Source of the DNA: Candidatus Aminicenantota bacterium
Lineage (GTDB): Bacteria; Acidobacteriota; Aminicenantia; UBA2199
NCBI GenBank assembly: GCA_026393775.1
Contig: JAPKZM010000244.1
Span: forward strand, 1-12,307
DNA length: 12,307 nucleotides
Reading direction: 5' to 3'
Part shown: piece by piece, positions 1 to 5,639 of the stretch
How the letters are laid out: each line of letters opens with the position of its first letter
Position numbering within the stretch: position 1 is the first letter of the stretch
Notes under the pieces: model-generated
What the model saw: only the letters and a program-made list of their open reading frames with translations
Told to the model about the DNA's origin: nothing
Database searches by the model: none
Made by a program: the position numbers and the translations under genes

Positions 1-231
1 GGCGAAGACCCCGATCTCCGCCTGGCTGGCGATCTTGAATAGGTGCTCGGGATCGGCGTCGTCGGCGGCGATCCCCGGACCGTAAAAATCATCGTTTAAA
101 TGCTCGATCTTCTGATCGCCGGCAAAAAGCATCAGGCGATCCGAACCCAGGGTTATTTCTTCGTAGTTGCTCAGATATTCGTTGAGAACATCGTTGGGCA
201 CGTCGGCCGGTATATAATTTTTATCTTCCAT
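1..231 (-). CDS. Class I fructose-bisphosphate aldolase, archaeal/DeoC-LacD type (N-terminal part; continues beyond the left edge)
   Basis: Only the first 77 codons are in the window, read on the minus strand from the ATG at 231-229. The peptide begins MEDKNYIPADVP and contains LFAGDQKIEHLNDDFYG followed by DADPEHLFKIASQAEIGVFA. I recognise this as the N-terminus of the class I (Schiff-base) aldolase family that includes archaeal-type fructose-bisphosphate aldolase. These enzymes interconvert fructose-1,6-bisphosphate with dihydroxyacetone phosphate and glyceraldehyde-3-phosphate in the cytoplasm. The GDQKIEH segment is the usual first strand with the acidic active-site residue; the Schiff-base lysine would lie outside the window. 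The start is set by a strong AGGAGG at 237-242. The gene is 77 bp behind the yacP-like gene but has its own good promoter, so it may be transcribed both independently and by read-through. A related aldolase activity on another sugar phosphate cannot be excluded from this fragment. Confidence 0.8.
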   Translation of the reverse strand, partial: MEDKNYIPADVPNDVLNEYLSNYEEITLGSDRLMLFAGDQKIEHLNDDFYGPGIAADDADPEHLFKIASQAEIGVFA

Positions 232-248
232 GTTTGCCTCCTGTCCTC

Positions 249-277
249 ATGATATGAAATTTAGTTTTTTTTTTCAA
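249..277 (-). promoter_or_regulatory. Sigma70-like promoter of the aldolase gene
   Basis: On the minus strand there is TTGAAA (277-272), a 17-bp spacer that is mostly an A-tract, and TATCAT (254-249). Each hexamer differs from consensus at one base. Transcription would start near 242, giving a leader of only about 11 nt that opens with the AGGAGG ribosome binding site. Predicted by eye only. Confidence 0.6.
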
Positions 278-308
278 CCCCAATCCCAACCGGCGCCAAG
301 CGCTCCAG

Positions 309-785
309 CTATTCTCCGCTGAATATTTTCAACCATTGCTCCACTTCGTTCTGGGAGACCCGGGTATTCACTCTCTTCAGGGTTTCTTCCTTTTTGCCCT
401 GGGAGAGGAGGTTTTTTATCAAGGTGAAGTAAAATTCGATGGAATTGATGGTGCGTGCCCCCTTCTCCCGGGCATACTTTTTCAGCTCGCGGTCGGTGGT
501 GACCAGGACGATCTCCTTGAGCTGCTGGTAATTGTCCAGGATGCGCTTGATCTCATCGTCGGCCGTCAGCCCGTAGCGGGGATAGACTACGGTCAGTTTG
601 GCGTTGATGGGGCTGCGCAGCTCGCTGCCCCGCGGCTCGCCGTCAAAGACCAGGGTGACTTTGGCATTCTTGCTTTCCTGGAATTTTCTCACCAAAGAGA
701 CCATCTTTACCCGCGCCTCGGGGTCGGCCAGCGAAAAATCGGGGGCACTGCCGATCAGGTTATTGCCGTCGATGATGTAGGCCAT
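309..785 (-). CDS. YacP-like NYN-domain protein (putative RNase)
   Basis: A 158-residue protein built almost entirely of a NYN (PIN-like) domain of the YacP/DUF901 family. Bacillus subtilis Rae1, a ribosome-associated mRNA endonuclease, is the characterised member. Visible hallmarks are the N-terminal strand YIIDGNNLI (D6), VTLVFDGEP (D48), TADDEI (D76/D77) and VTTDREL (D98), the spaced acidic residues expected for a metal-dependent nuclease centre. The C-terminus has a helical tail ending in VEQWLKIF, outside the core fold. The start codon directly follows the TAA stop of the upstream UPF0173 gene (0 bp gap). Only a distant GGAG is present, so translation probably relies on termination-reinitiation. 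It is the last tightly packed gene of the murA operon. RNA cleavage is inferred from the family; the target is unknown. Confidence 0.8.
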   Translation of the reverse strand: MAYIIDGNNLIGSAPDFSLADPEARVKMVSLVRKFQESKNAKVTLVFDGEPRGSELRSPINAKLTVVYPRYGLTADDEIKRILDNYQQLKEIVLVTTDRELKKYAREKGARTINSIEFYFTLIKNLLSQGKKEETLKRVNTRVSQNEVEQWLKIFSGE

Positions 786-1442
786 TTACAATTCGATGGC
801 TCCGCCGGGTGACAGCACGGTCACGGCGCTCGAAGTCCCGACAAGCTTTTTGAACTCGGTCGGGGATGACTGGATAGCGGGAAAAGTGCCATAATGGATA
901 GGAACGACCCGGGGCACGGCCAGCAGTTCGACGGCCTTGGCGGCCAGGCGCGGGGTCATGTTGAAGCGGCCGTCGATGGGCAGGAAGGCGATGTCGGGGC
1001 GATACATTTCGCCGATCAGCCGCATCTCCACGCTCAACCCGGTGTCGCCGGCGTGATAGACTGTTTTACCGTCCATGGCGATGATGATGCCGGTCGCGGT
1101 CCCGCCGAGCCCGGAGCTGTGAAAAGCCGGGACAAGCGAAATTTCCACCCCGGCGACGTTCACGGTGCCGCCGATGCCCATGCCTTCGGCCTTGACCTGG
1201 TTCGCTTCGGCGTCGAGGGCGATCTCGAACAAGGCGACGAAGGTGGCCCCGGTTTTGCGGCAGATGGCATAGCTGTCGCCCAAATGGTCGCTATGGTCAT
1301 GGCTGACCGCCACCACGTCGGCCCGGGTGATGTCCTGGACCCGCAGCGACGCTTTCGGGTTGCCCGTCAAAAACGGATCGATGAAAACGGTTCTGCTGCC
1401 CTCGATCTTGAGGGCCGCGTGTCCAAGCCAGGTGATCTTCAT
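786..1442 (-). CDS. UPF0173 family metal-dependent hydrolase (metallo-beta-lactamase fold)
   Basis: A 218-residue protein of the metallo-beta-lactamase superfamily, closest in appearance to the UPF0173/YtkL group of small soluble hydrolases whose substrate is not established. The first strand MKITWLGHAALKI carries H8. The metal signature SHDHSDH gives H48, H50, D52 and H53. Further ligands are FHSS (H108), HAGDTG (H130, D133) and PIHYGTF (H183). The length is typical and the metal-binding set looks complete, so an active enzyme is likely. The start is supported by GAGGAG at 1448-1453, which overlaps the stop codon of the preceding HIT gene 9 bp upstream. It lies in the murA operon between the HIT and yacP-like genes. 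The family assignment is strong; no substrate can be inferred from the context. Confidence 0.88.
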   Translation of the reverse strand: MKITWLGHAALKIEGSRTVFIDPFLTGNPKASLRVQDITRADVVAVSHDHSDHLGDSYAICRKTGATFVALFEIALDAEANQVKAEGMGIGGTVNVAGVEISLVPAFHSSGLGGTATGIIIAMDGKTVYHAGDTGLSVEMRLIGEMYRPDIAFLPIDGRFNMTPRLAAKAVELLAVPRVVPIHYGTFPAIQSSPTEFKKLVGTSSAVTVLSPGGAIEL

Positions 1443-1451
1443 GGGTGCTCC

Positions 1452-1784
1452 TCAGCCCGGGGGCCAGCCCAACTTGCGGCCGCCCAGCACGTGCAGGTGC
1501 AGATGAAAAACGGCCTGCCCGGAGTCCCGTCCGGTGTTGATCACCAGACGGTACTGCTCCAGCCCGATCTTTTCGGCCGTTTGGCGGGCAAAGTCAAGCA
1601 AATGGCCCAGCAGAGCCGGATCGCGCGCTTCGTTCAGGGAAGCGACATGGCGGCGCGGGATGACCAGGAAGTGGACCGGAGCCCGGGGTTCGATATCCTT
1701 GAAGCTGACGGCCAGATCATCCTCGAGGATGAAAGCGGTCGGGATCTCGTTGCCGGCGATCTGGCAAAAGATACAAGACTCCAT
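1452..1784 (-). CDS. HIT family protein (HinT-like nucleotide hydrolase)
   Basis: A 110-residue histidine-triad protein. The N-terminal CIFCQIA places C4 and C7 in the zinc-site position seen in many HinT-type proteins. PRRHVASL (H46) follows, then the catalytic triad HLHLHVLGG (H94, H96, H98). Enzymes of this branch hydrolyse the phosphorus-nitrogen bond of adenosine 5'-phosphoramidates and related aminoacyl adenylates in the cytoplasm; the physiological substrate in bacteria is usually unclear. Length and motif order are normal. The ATG is preceded by AGGAG at 1790-1794, which overlaps the murA stop codon only 8 bp upstream, so translation is probably coupled to murA. The protein ends in a short WPPG tail. 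Confidence 0.93.
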   Translation of the reverse strand: MESCIFCQIAGNEIPTAFILEDDLAVSFKDIEPRAPVHFLVIPRRHVASLNEARDPALLGHLLDFARQTAEKIGLEQYRLVINTGRDSGQAVFHLHLHVLGGRKLGWPPG

Positions 1785-1792
1785 TTTTTCTC

Positions 1793-3046
1793 CTAGATAA
1801 TTTTAATATCTGCGCCCAGATTTTGCAATTTCTGCGGCATGGACTCATAACCGCGAAATAACTGGTAGGAGTTTTCAATGACGGTTTCGCCCGCAGCTTG
1901 CAGGCCGCCGAGAACCAGCGCGGCCGACGCGCGCAGATCGGTGGTTTTGATCACCGCCCCCCGCAGCCGGGCCGGACCCCGGATCACCGCCGTATCATGC
2001 TCGACTTCAATGGCGGCCCCCAGGCGGTTCAATTCACCCACATGGTGGAAACGGTCGTTGAAAATTCTTTCCCTGACCCGGGAGACCCCCTGCGCCTGGG
2101 TCAGCAGGGTGGTCAGCTGGGCCTGCAGATCGGTGGGAAACCCGGGGTACGGTTCGGTCGTCACTTCAACGGGAGCCAGGGCGGCCTGGCCCTTGACCCG
2201 GATGGACTGCCCGGACACGGTCATGGCCGCGCCCATACTATCAAGGATCGCCAGTAGGCTGCGCAGATGCCCGGGCATCACTCCCTGGATGTCGATCTCA
2301 TTGCCGGCGAAACAGCCGGCGATCAGGTAGGTCCCGGCCTCGATGCGGTCGGGGATGATCCGGTGCGCGGCACCGTGCAGCGTGGCCTGGCCGCGGATGA
2401 TGATGGTATCCGTGTCCTGGCCGCTGATGTCGGCCCCCATTTTCCGCAACAGCCCCACCAGGTCGGTCACTTCGGGTTCAAGGGCGCAGTTGCGCAAGAC
2501 CGTCGTGCCCTGGGCCAGGCTGGCGGCCATGATCAGGTTTTCCGTCCCGGTGACTGTCTTGGCCGGGAAAAGATACTCGATGCCCCGCAGGCGTTTGCAC
2601 TTGGCGATGATATATTCGCCCTGCGCAACGATCTCCGCACCCATGGCCTCGAGGCCCTGCAAATGGAAATTGATCTTGCGCTCACCGATCGGGCAGCCGC
2701 CGGGGAAGGAGACCTTGGCAAAGCCGTGACGGGCCAGCAGGGGGCCGAGAAGCAGGACCGAAGCCCGGGTGGTCTTGGCGATTTCATGGGAAACCAGCGC
2801 TTCCTTCACGGCCGGCAAGGCGGCGTTGATGGAATTCCCCCGGATCTCCCCCCGGGCGCCGATCTCGCCCAAGGCGGCGAACATGACCTTGATGTCTTCC
2901 ACCAAGGGGACGTTCTGGAATTCCACCAAATCGGCGCTCAGACAAACGGCGGCCAGCTCGGGCAGAGCGGCGTTCTTGGCCCCCGAAATGGAAACAGTGC
3001 CGCTCAACGGCCTGCCGCCGCGAATGGAGATCCTTGCTTGTTGCAT
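1793..3046 (-). CDS. murA: UDP-N-acetylglucosamine 1-carboxyvinyltransferase (MurA)
   Basis: The first committed enzyme of peptidoglycan synthesis. It transfers enolpyruvate from phosphoenolpyruvate to UDP-GlcNAc in the cytoplasm. The 417-residue length is standard for the EPSP-synthase-like inside-out alpha/beta fold. Visible signatures are SGAKNAALP (K24, N25), the active-site loop SFPGGCPIGERKINFHL with Cys118, equivalent to the catalytic cysteine attacked by fosfomycin, and PGFPTDLQAQ with the conserved aspartate of the general-base region. Because the cysteine is present rather than aspartate, the enzyme is expected to be fosfomycin-sensitive; this is inference. The ATG at 3046 has only a distant AGGA. 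A good promoter and a hairpin lie just upstream. It is the first gene of a four-gene minus-strand operon with the HIT, UPF0173 and yacP-like genes. Confidence 0.97.
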   Translation of the reverse strand: MQQARISIRGGRPLSGTVSISGAKNAALPELAAVCLSADLVEFQNVPLVEDIKVMFAALGEIGARGEIRGNSINAALPAVKEALVSHEIAKTTRASVLLLGPLLARHGFAKVSFPGGCPIGERKINFHLQGLEAMGAEIVAQGEYIIAKCKRLRGIEYLFPAKTVTGTENLIMAASLAQGTTVLRNCALEPEVTDLVGLLRKMGADISGQDTDTIIIRGQATLHGAAHRIIPDRIEAGTYLIAGCFAGNEIDIQGVMPGHLRSLLAILDSMGAAMTVSGQSIRVKGQAALAPVEVTTEPYPGFPTDLQAQLTTLLTQAQGVSRVRERIFNDRFHHVGELNRLGAAIEVEHDTAVIRGPARLRGAVIKTTDLRASAALVLGGLQAAGETVIENSYQLFRGYESMPQKLQNLGADIKII

Positions 3047-3066
3047 GATTCGTAAAATCGAGTCCT

Positions 3067-3093
3067 GCGCTGGTTTTTAAAGCCAACCAGCGC
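3067..3093. repeat. 9-bp inverted repeat in the murA leader / start-site region
   Basis: Perfect 9-bp arms GCGCTGGTT (3067-3075) and AACCAGCGC (3085-3093) are separated by 9 nt. On the murA strand the repeat begins 4 bp downstream of the predicted -10, so it overlaps the likely transcription start. It could act as an operator in DNA or as a 5' hairpin in mRNA. No U-tract follows on either strand, so it is not an intrinsic terminator. Confidence 0.6.
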
Positions 3094-3096
3094 TTC

Positions 3097-3125
3097 ACTA
3101 TACAAGGGCGGCAATGGAAAGTCAA
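3097..3125 (-). promoter_or_regulatory. Sigma70-like promoter of the murA operon
   Basis: On the minus strand there is TTGACT (3125-3120), a 17-bp spacer and TATAGT (3102-3097), five of six consensus matches in each hexamer. The predicted start is near 3090, giving a leader of about 44 nt. It is divergent from the lipoprotein promoter, with 23 bp between the two -35 hexamers, so the two may influence each other. Confidence 0.65.
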
Positions 3126-3148
3126 GAAGAATGCCGATCCGCCGCGAC

Positions 3149-3177
3149 TTGTAAAAAAAAGGACGATCCGGTAAAAT
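3149..3177 (+). promoter_or_regulatory. Sigma70-like promoter of the lipoprotein gene, predicted leaderless
   Basis: TTGTAA (3149-3154), a 17-bp spacer and TAAAAT (3172-3177). The ATG begins 6 nt after the -10, which is where transcription itself should begin. No Shine-Dalgarno sequence is within reach; the nearest AGGA (3160-3163) is about 20 nt upstream and inside the spacer. This predicts a leaderless transcript. Confidence 0.55.
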
Positions 3178-3183
3178 AAAAAA

Positions 3184-3660
3184 ATGCTGTCGCTATCATC
3201 TATGCTCAAGGGGCGGCCCGGTAGCGTCAAGGTGCTGGCCTTGCCGGCCATGGCCCTCGCCTTGTCCGCCTGCTTCAGCTTCCCGGTCGAGATCCCCCTC
3301 GAACCCGAATGCGTCATCGATACGCTGGCGATCGTCAAGACCATCCCGGAAAAAGCGGCCCTGGAAAATAAAATCGTCGCCGAAGCGGTGGCCGCCAGCG
3401 ATGCGAATCTCTACGCGCTGATCAAGGTGCTGCAGGTGAGCAAGCCGCTGAAGCTGCAATGGCATTGGTACGCGCCGGACAACAAGCTGGCCAGGGAGTC
3501 CAAAAGCATCGAGATCAACGCCAAGGGCAAATACCTGAGCTATTTCGTGGCCTGGGACGCCTTGCCCCAATCCTATTACGCGGAAAAGAAAGGGCGCTGG
3601 ACCGTGCTGATCACCGCCGACGGCTCTTTTCTGGCCAAAAGCGAATTCGACGTCAATTAG
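3184..3660 (+). CDS. Small putative lipoprotein of unknown function
   Basis: A 158-residue protein I do not recognise by family. It opens with a lipoprotein signal peptide: basic n-region (K9, R11, K16), hydrophobic stretch VLALPAMALA and lipobox LSAC with the lipidated cysteine at C30. The residue after the cysteine is Phe, not Asp, so outer-membrane sorting is plausible. The mature part is mixed helix then beta. About residues 85-157 (WHWYAPDN, GKYLSYFV, GRWTVLITADGSFLAKSEFDV) alternate like a small beta-sandwich in which a G-x-W-x-V strand precedes the final strand. ATG 3184 is preferred because a promoter places the transcript start there; Met7 (3202) would also keep the signal peptide. 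The gene converges on the anti-sigma gene across a 53-bp gap filled with palindromes. Function unknown. Confidence 0.8.
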   Translation: MLSLSSMLKGRPGSVKVLALPAMALALSACFSFPVEIPLEPECVIDTLAIVKTIPEKAALENKIVAEAVAASDANLYALIKVLQVSKPLKLQWHWYAPDNKLARESKSIEINAKGKYLSYFVAWDALPQSYYAEKKGRWTVLITADGSFLAKSEFDVN

Positions 3661-3667
3661 AGCCCTA

Positions 3668-3713
3668 TAACAAATTTTAAAATTTGTTAGCCTTAAGGAC
3701 AAATTAAAATTTG
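3668..3713. repeat. Duplicated AT-rich palindrome between convergent genes (possible bidirectional terminator)
   Basis: A perfect 22-bp palindrome spans 3668-3689 (left half TAACAAATTTT, right half its exact complement). A second, shorter copy at 3700-3713 has arms CAAATT and AATTTG around AA. The two align as a tandem duplication in which the second copy lost two T residues. The pair fills most of the 53 bp between the lipoprotein stop (3660) and the anti-sigma stop (3714). Outer hexamers AGAGCC (3660-3665) and GGCTCT (3721-3726) could close a larger stem. The AT-only stems lack a GC-rich base, so terminator function is uncertain. Confidence 0.6.
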
Positions 3714-4754
3714 CTATTCATGGCTCTTATCCAGCTCTGCTGGGCTAGGCGGTTGTGGATCCGCGACCAGGCGGGCCCGGCGCAGCTTTTTTTCAGAAAC
3801 GGAAAACAGCATTTTCCTGGCTTCCAGTTCCGCCTGCTTGGCCGCGAGCGGCGCGAACTTTCCCACAGCGACGGCTTCGACCACGGCGCCGGCGCCGTCG
3901 ATTTGCAATTCCAGGACCAGCCCCGCTTGCAGCCAGGACCAGGCGGATAAAAGTTCGGGGTTGCGCAGGTCGCTTATGCTTGCCTCACCTTCGATGCGGA
4001 CCGGGAAAGCACTTTCCACCGCGCTGGCGTCGCGCTTTTCCCTGGCCGCGGTTTCCAGCTTTGCTCCCGCGGCGGCGCCGGGAGCCAAAGCGGTCCGGGC
4101 CAGCTTTTTCTGCGGCCCGCTTTCATTCGCGCCGGCCGCCTGCTCCTCCACGCACGGTTGCAGTTTGTCTTCCGGCTCGGAAATCGGCGCCGCTTCGATC
4201 CCGCCCTTCGGCAAGTCCTTGTTCGCGGCGAAGGATTCGCTTTTTTTCAAAACGGATCGATCGGCGAGAACTTTTTCGTCAACGGTTTCACCCAGCCCGC
4301 CTTTCATTTTCCCGGCGCCGGCCGACTCACGCTTTTGCGCCGGCAGCGGCGCGCCTTCCTGGTCGCGAACGGCCGCGGCCGCAGGTTCCACCCGGCGAAC
4401 ATCTTTCTCCATCACCGTGGCCGGCTTCCCAGGTTCGGGAGTTTGCCAAAAGCGATTGCCGCTGATAAATAAATATCCGATGAAAACCACGACCACCAGA
4501 GCGGCGGCCGTTTCAAAGATCAGGCGCAGGGGTAAGATGGATCGGCGGCTCTTGTTTTTCTCTCCCAGGACCGGTTCCAAAAAACGAGCCGGTATTTTTT
4601 CCTGGCGGCCGTTCATAAGGGCGGTGACATCGGCCAATTCATCCAGGCATTCCGGGCAACCTGCAATATGGCTTTCCAGGGCGCTTCTGCCAGCCGCGCT
4701 CAGCAATCCGTCCACATATGCCGCTAACTCTTCGCTGCGGATATGGTCAGTCAT
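3714..4754 (-). CDS. Membrane-anchored zinc-finger anti-sigma factor (zf-HC2 type)
   Basis: A 346-residue protein. Residues 5-45 form an anti-sigma zinc-finger module with the H-x3-C-x2-C motif (H29, C33, C36). A cytoplasmic linker follows, then one transmembrane helix at about 75-97 (LRLIFETAAALVVVVFIGYL). The outer part starts with a long low-complexity stretch rich in Ala, Glu, Lys and Pro (about 105-245). The last roughly 85 residues look folded, with LVLELQIDGAGAVVEAVAVG and a helix ARKMLF, reminiscent of TonB-like C-terminal domains. It should hold the adjacent ECF sigma factor at the membrane and release it on an envelope signal. The ATG overlaps the sigma stop by 8 bp (ATGACTGA), giving translational coupling and matched dosage. 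The anti-sigma role is inferred from the zinc finger and from the coupling; the signal sensed is unknown. Confidence 0.82.
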   Translation of the reverse strand: MTDHIRSEELAAYVDGLLSAAGRSALESHIAGCPECLDELADVTALMNGRQEKIPARFLEPVLGEKNKSRRSILPLRLIFETAAALVVVVFIGYLFISGNRFWQTPEPGKPATVMEKDVRRVEPAAAAVRDQEGAPLPAQKRESAGAGKMKGGLGETVDEKVLADRSVLKKSESFAANKDLPKGGIEAAPISEPEDKLQPCVEEQAAGANESGPQKKLARTALAPGAAAGAKLETAAREKRDASAVESAFPVRIEGEASISDLRNPELLSAWSWLQAGLVLELQIDGAGAVVEAVAVGKFAPLAAKQAELEARKMLFSVSEKKLRRARLVADPQPPSPAELDKSHE

Positions 4755-5508
4755 GAATTTCCTCCCTCAGGGCGGCCGAGACATCGGACCGGGAAAATTG
4801 CGGTTGGCTCTCCATCTGGATTTTGATCTTCTCCAAGGCCCTGGCAATGAACTTGTAGATGGAAGGCACCTTGAGCAGGCTTCCCGCCTCCTTGATTTTC
4901 AGCCCCTTGAAATAGACCAATTGGATGGCCAGGCGTTCCTGGGCCGACAAGCCTTGCAGCGCAAGTCGCAGCGCCTGCGTCAGCTTGTCCCGTGCCCGTC
5001 TCTGTTCGGCGCCGGCCATTTCCTGTTCCGGATTGCCACTGTCGACCAGGTGTTTCAAGAAGGCGGGCACGGCATCGTAGGAAATTACCCTGATCTTTTT
5101 CAAGCGAAAATCACGGCCGTATTTGGCCCGTAAAAAATCGAGGGCCAGGCGGCGGGAAACGACCGTCAGCCAGGTGGAGAGCTTGGCTTTGCCTTCAAAG
5201 CGGCTCAAGCGCGAGAAGCGTTCCTCACGCAATTTTTCGAGGATATGCAGGAATACCGCCATTTTTTCGTCGTAATCTTCGCAGTATTTGCCGGTCGCCC
5301 GGTAAATGAAATTGGCATATTTTAAGACAAATTTCTGCCAGTTCGCCACATCGCCGGCGATCACCGATCGCAGCAGGTCAAGATCGTCCGTGAATACTCG
5401 CTCCATCACCTGCCGTATTACCAGCAAAGCGCTGAAATTGTCAAGTTCCAGGGCTGTCGCCGCGGAATTCCAGCGTTGGATAAGGATATTTTCCATTAAT
5501 ACAGACAT
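4747..5508 (-). CDS. ECF-family (sigma70-like) RNA polymerase sigma factor
   Basis: A 253-residue sigma factor from the ATG at 5508. Region 2 is recognisable in DLLRSVIAGDVANWQKFV through RFEGKAKLSTWLTVVSRRL and ALDFLRAKYGR, the core-binding and -10-recognition helices. Region 4 is LSAQERLAIQLVYFKGLKIKEAGSLLKVP followed by SIYKFIARALEKIK, where the usual GTVKSRLxRA is replaced by SIYKFIARA. No region 1.1 or 3 is evident. The start is chosen for GAGGG at 5514-5518; an upstream TTG at 5550 would add 14 residues without a ribosome binding site. Conserved sequence only begins about 40 residues in, so the N-terminal segment is an extension compared with typical ECF factors of about 190 residues. 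It is cotranscribed with, and overlaps, its anti-sigma gene. The regulon is unknown; autoregulation is likely but no clear ECF-type promoter was seen. Confidence 0.85.
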   Translation of the reverse strand: MSVLMENILIQRWNSAATALELDNFSALLVIRQVMERVFTDDLDLLRSVIAGDVANWQKFVLKYANFIYRATGKYCEDYDEKMAVFLHILEKLREERFSRLSRFEGKAKLSTWLTVVSRRLALDFLRAKYGRDFRLKKIRVISYDAVPAFLKHLVDSGNPEQEMAGAEQRRARDKLTQALRLALQGLSAQERLAIQLVYFKGLKIKEAGSLLKVPSIYKFIARALEKIKIQMESQPQFSRSDVSAALREEIHD

Positions 5509-5513
5509 TTCAG

Positions 5514-5518
5514 CCCTC
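5514..5518 (-). promoter_or_regulatory. Ribosome binding site that decides the sigma factor start
   Basis: GAGGG on the minus strand lies 5 nt before the ATG at 5508-5506. Neither the in-frame TTG at 5550 nor the ATG at 5496 has a comparable site, so the 5508 start is preferred. Confidence 0.65.
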
Positions 5519-5533
5519 AATGATTCACAATGG

Positions 5534-5563
5534 ATTAGACGGATTTTCAAAATGAATTGCCAG
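5534..5563 (-). promoter_or_regulatory. Weak candidate promoter of the sigma/anti-sigma operon
   Basis: On the minus strand, CTGGCA and TCTAAT (5539-5534) are separated by 18 bp. The -10 is good (5/6) and the -35 poor (4/6). This is the only sigma70-like match I found ahead of the operon. An ECF-type autoregulated promoter could be present instead but is not recognisable without a consensus for this factor. Confidence 0.25.
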
Positions 5564-5580
5564 GCCGCGGCCGAACTTTA

Positions 5581-5609
5581 TTGACTTTGAAAGGTTTTTC
5601 TTTAATAAT
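5581..5609 (+). promoter_or_regulatory. Sigma70-like promoter of the mtnP-buk operon
   Basis: TTGACT (5581-5586), a 17-bp spacer and AATAAT (5604-5609). The predicted start is near 5616, giving a leader of about 24 nt that contains AAGGAG at 5629-5634 before the mtnP ATG. Confidence 0.6.
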
Positions 5610-5639
5610 CATCCTGGCACAACGGCACAAGGAGAAGCC

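Noticed and set aside
265..274. Run of ten T residues on the plus strand between the yacP-like and aldolase genes, as a terminator.
   Set aside because: No GC-rich hairpin precedes it on the plus strand. On the coding (minus) strand it is an A-tract that forms the spacer of a good promoter.
894..1796. Long plus-strand open frame opposite the UPF0173 and HIT genes.
   Set aside because: It is antisense to two genes with clear catalytic motifs, and its translation has no recognisable domain. High GC makes such shadow frames common.
3838..5133. Long plus-strand frame opposite the sigma/anti-sigma pair.
   Set aside because: It is antisense to genes with zinc-finger and sigma-region motifs, with low-complexity Ser/Ala/Arg-rich translation and no ribosome binding site.
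5509..5550. Upstream TTG start for the sigma factor.
   Set aside because: There is no ribosome binding site before it, whereas the ATG at 5508 has GAGGG at the right distance.
5563..5572. Ten-base GC palindrome GGCCGCGGCC in the sigma/mtnP intergenic region, as an operator.
   Set aside because: Short all-GC palindromes occur often in DNA of this composition, and its placement relative to the promoters is not telling.
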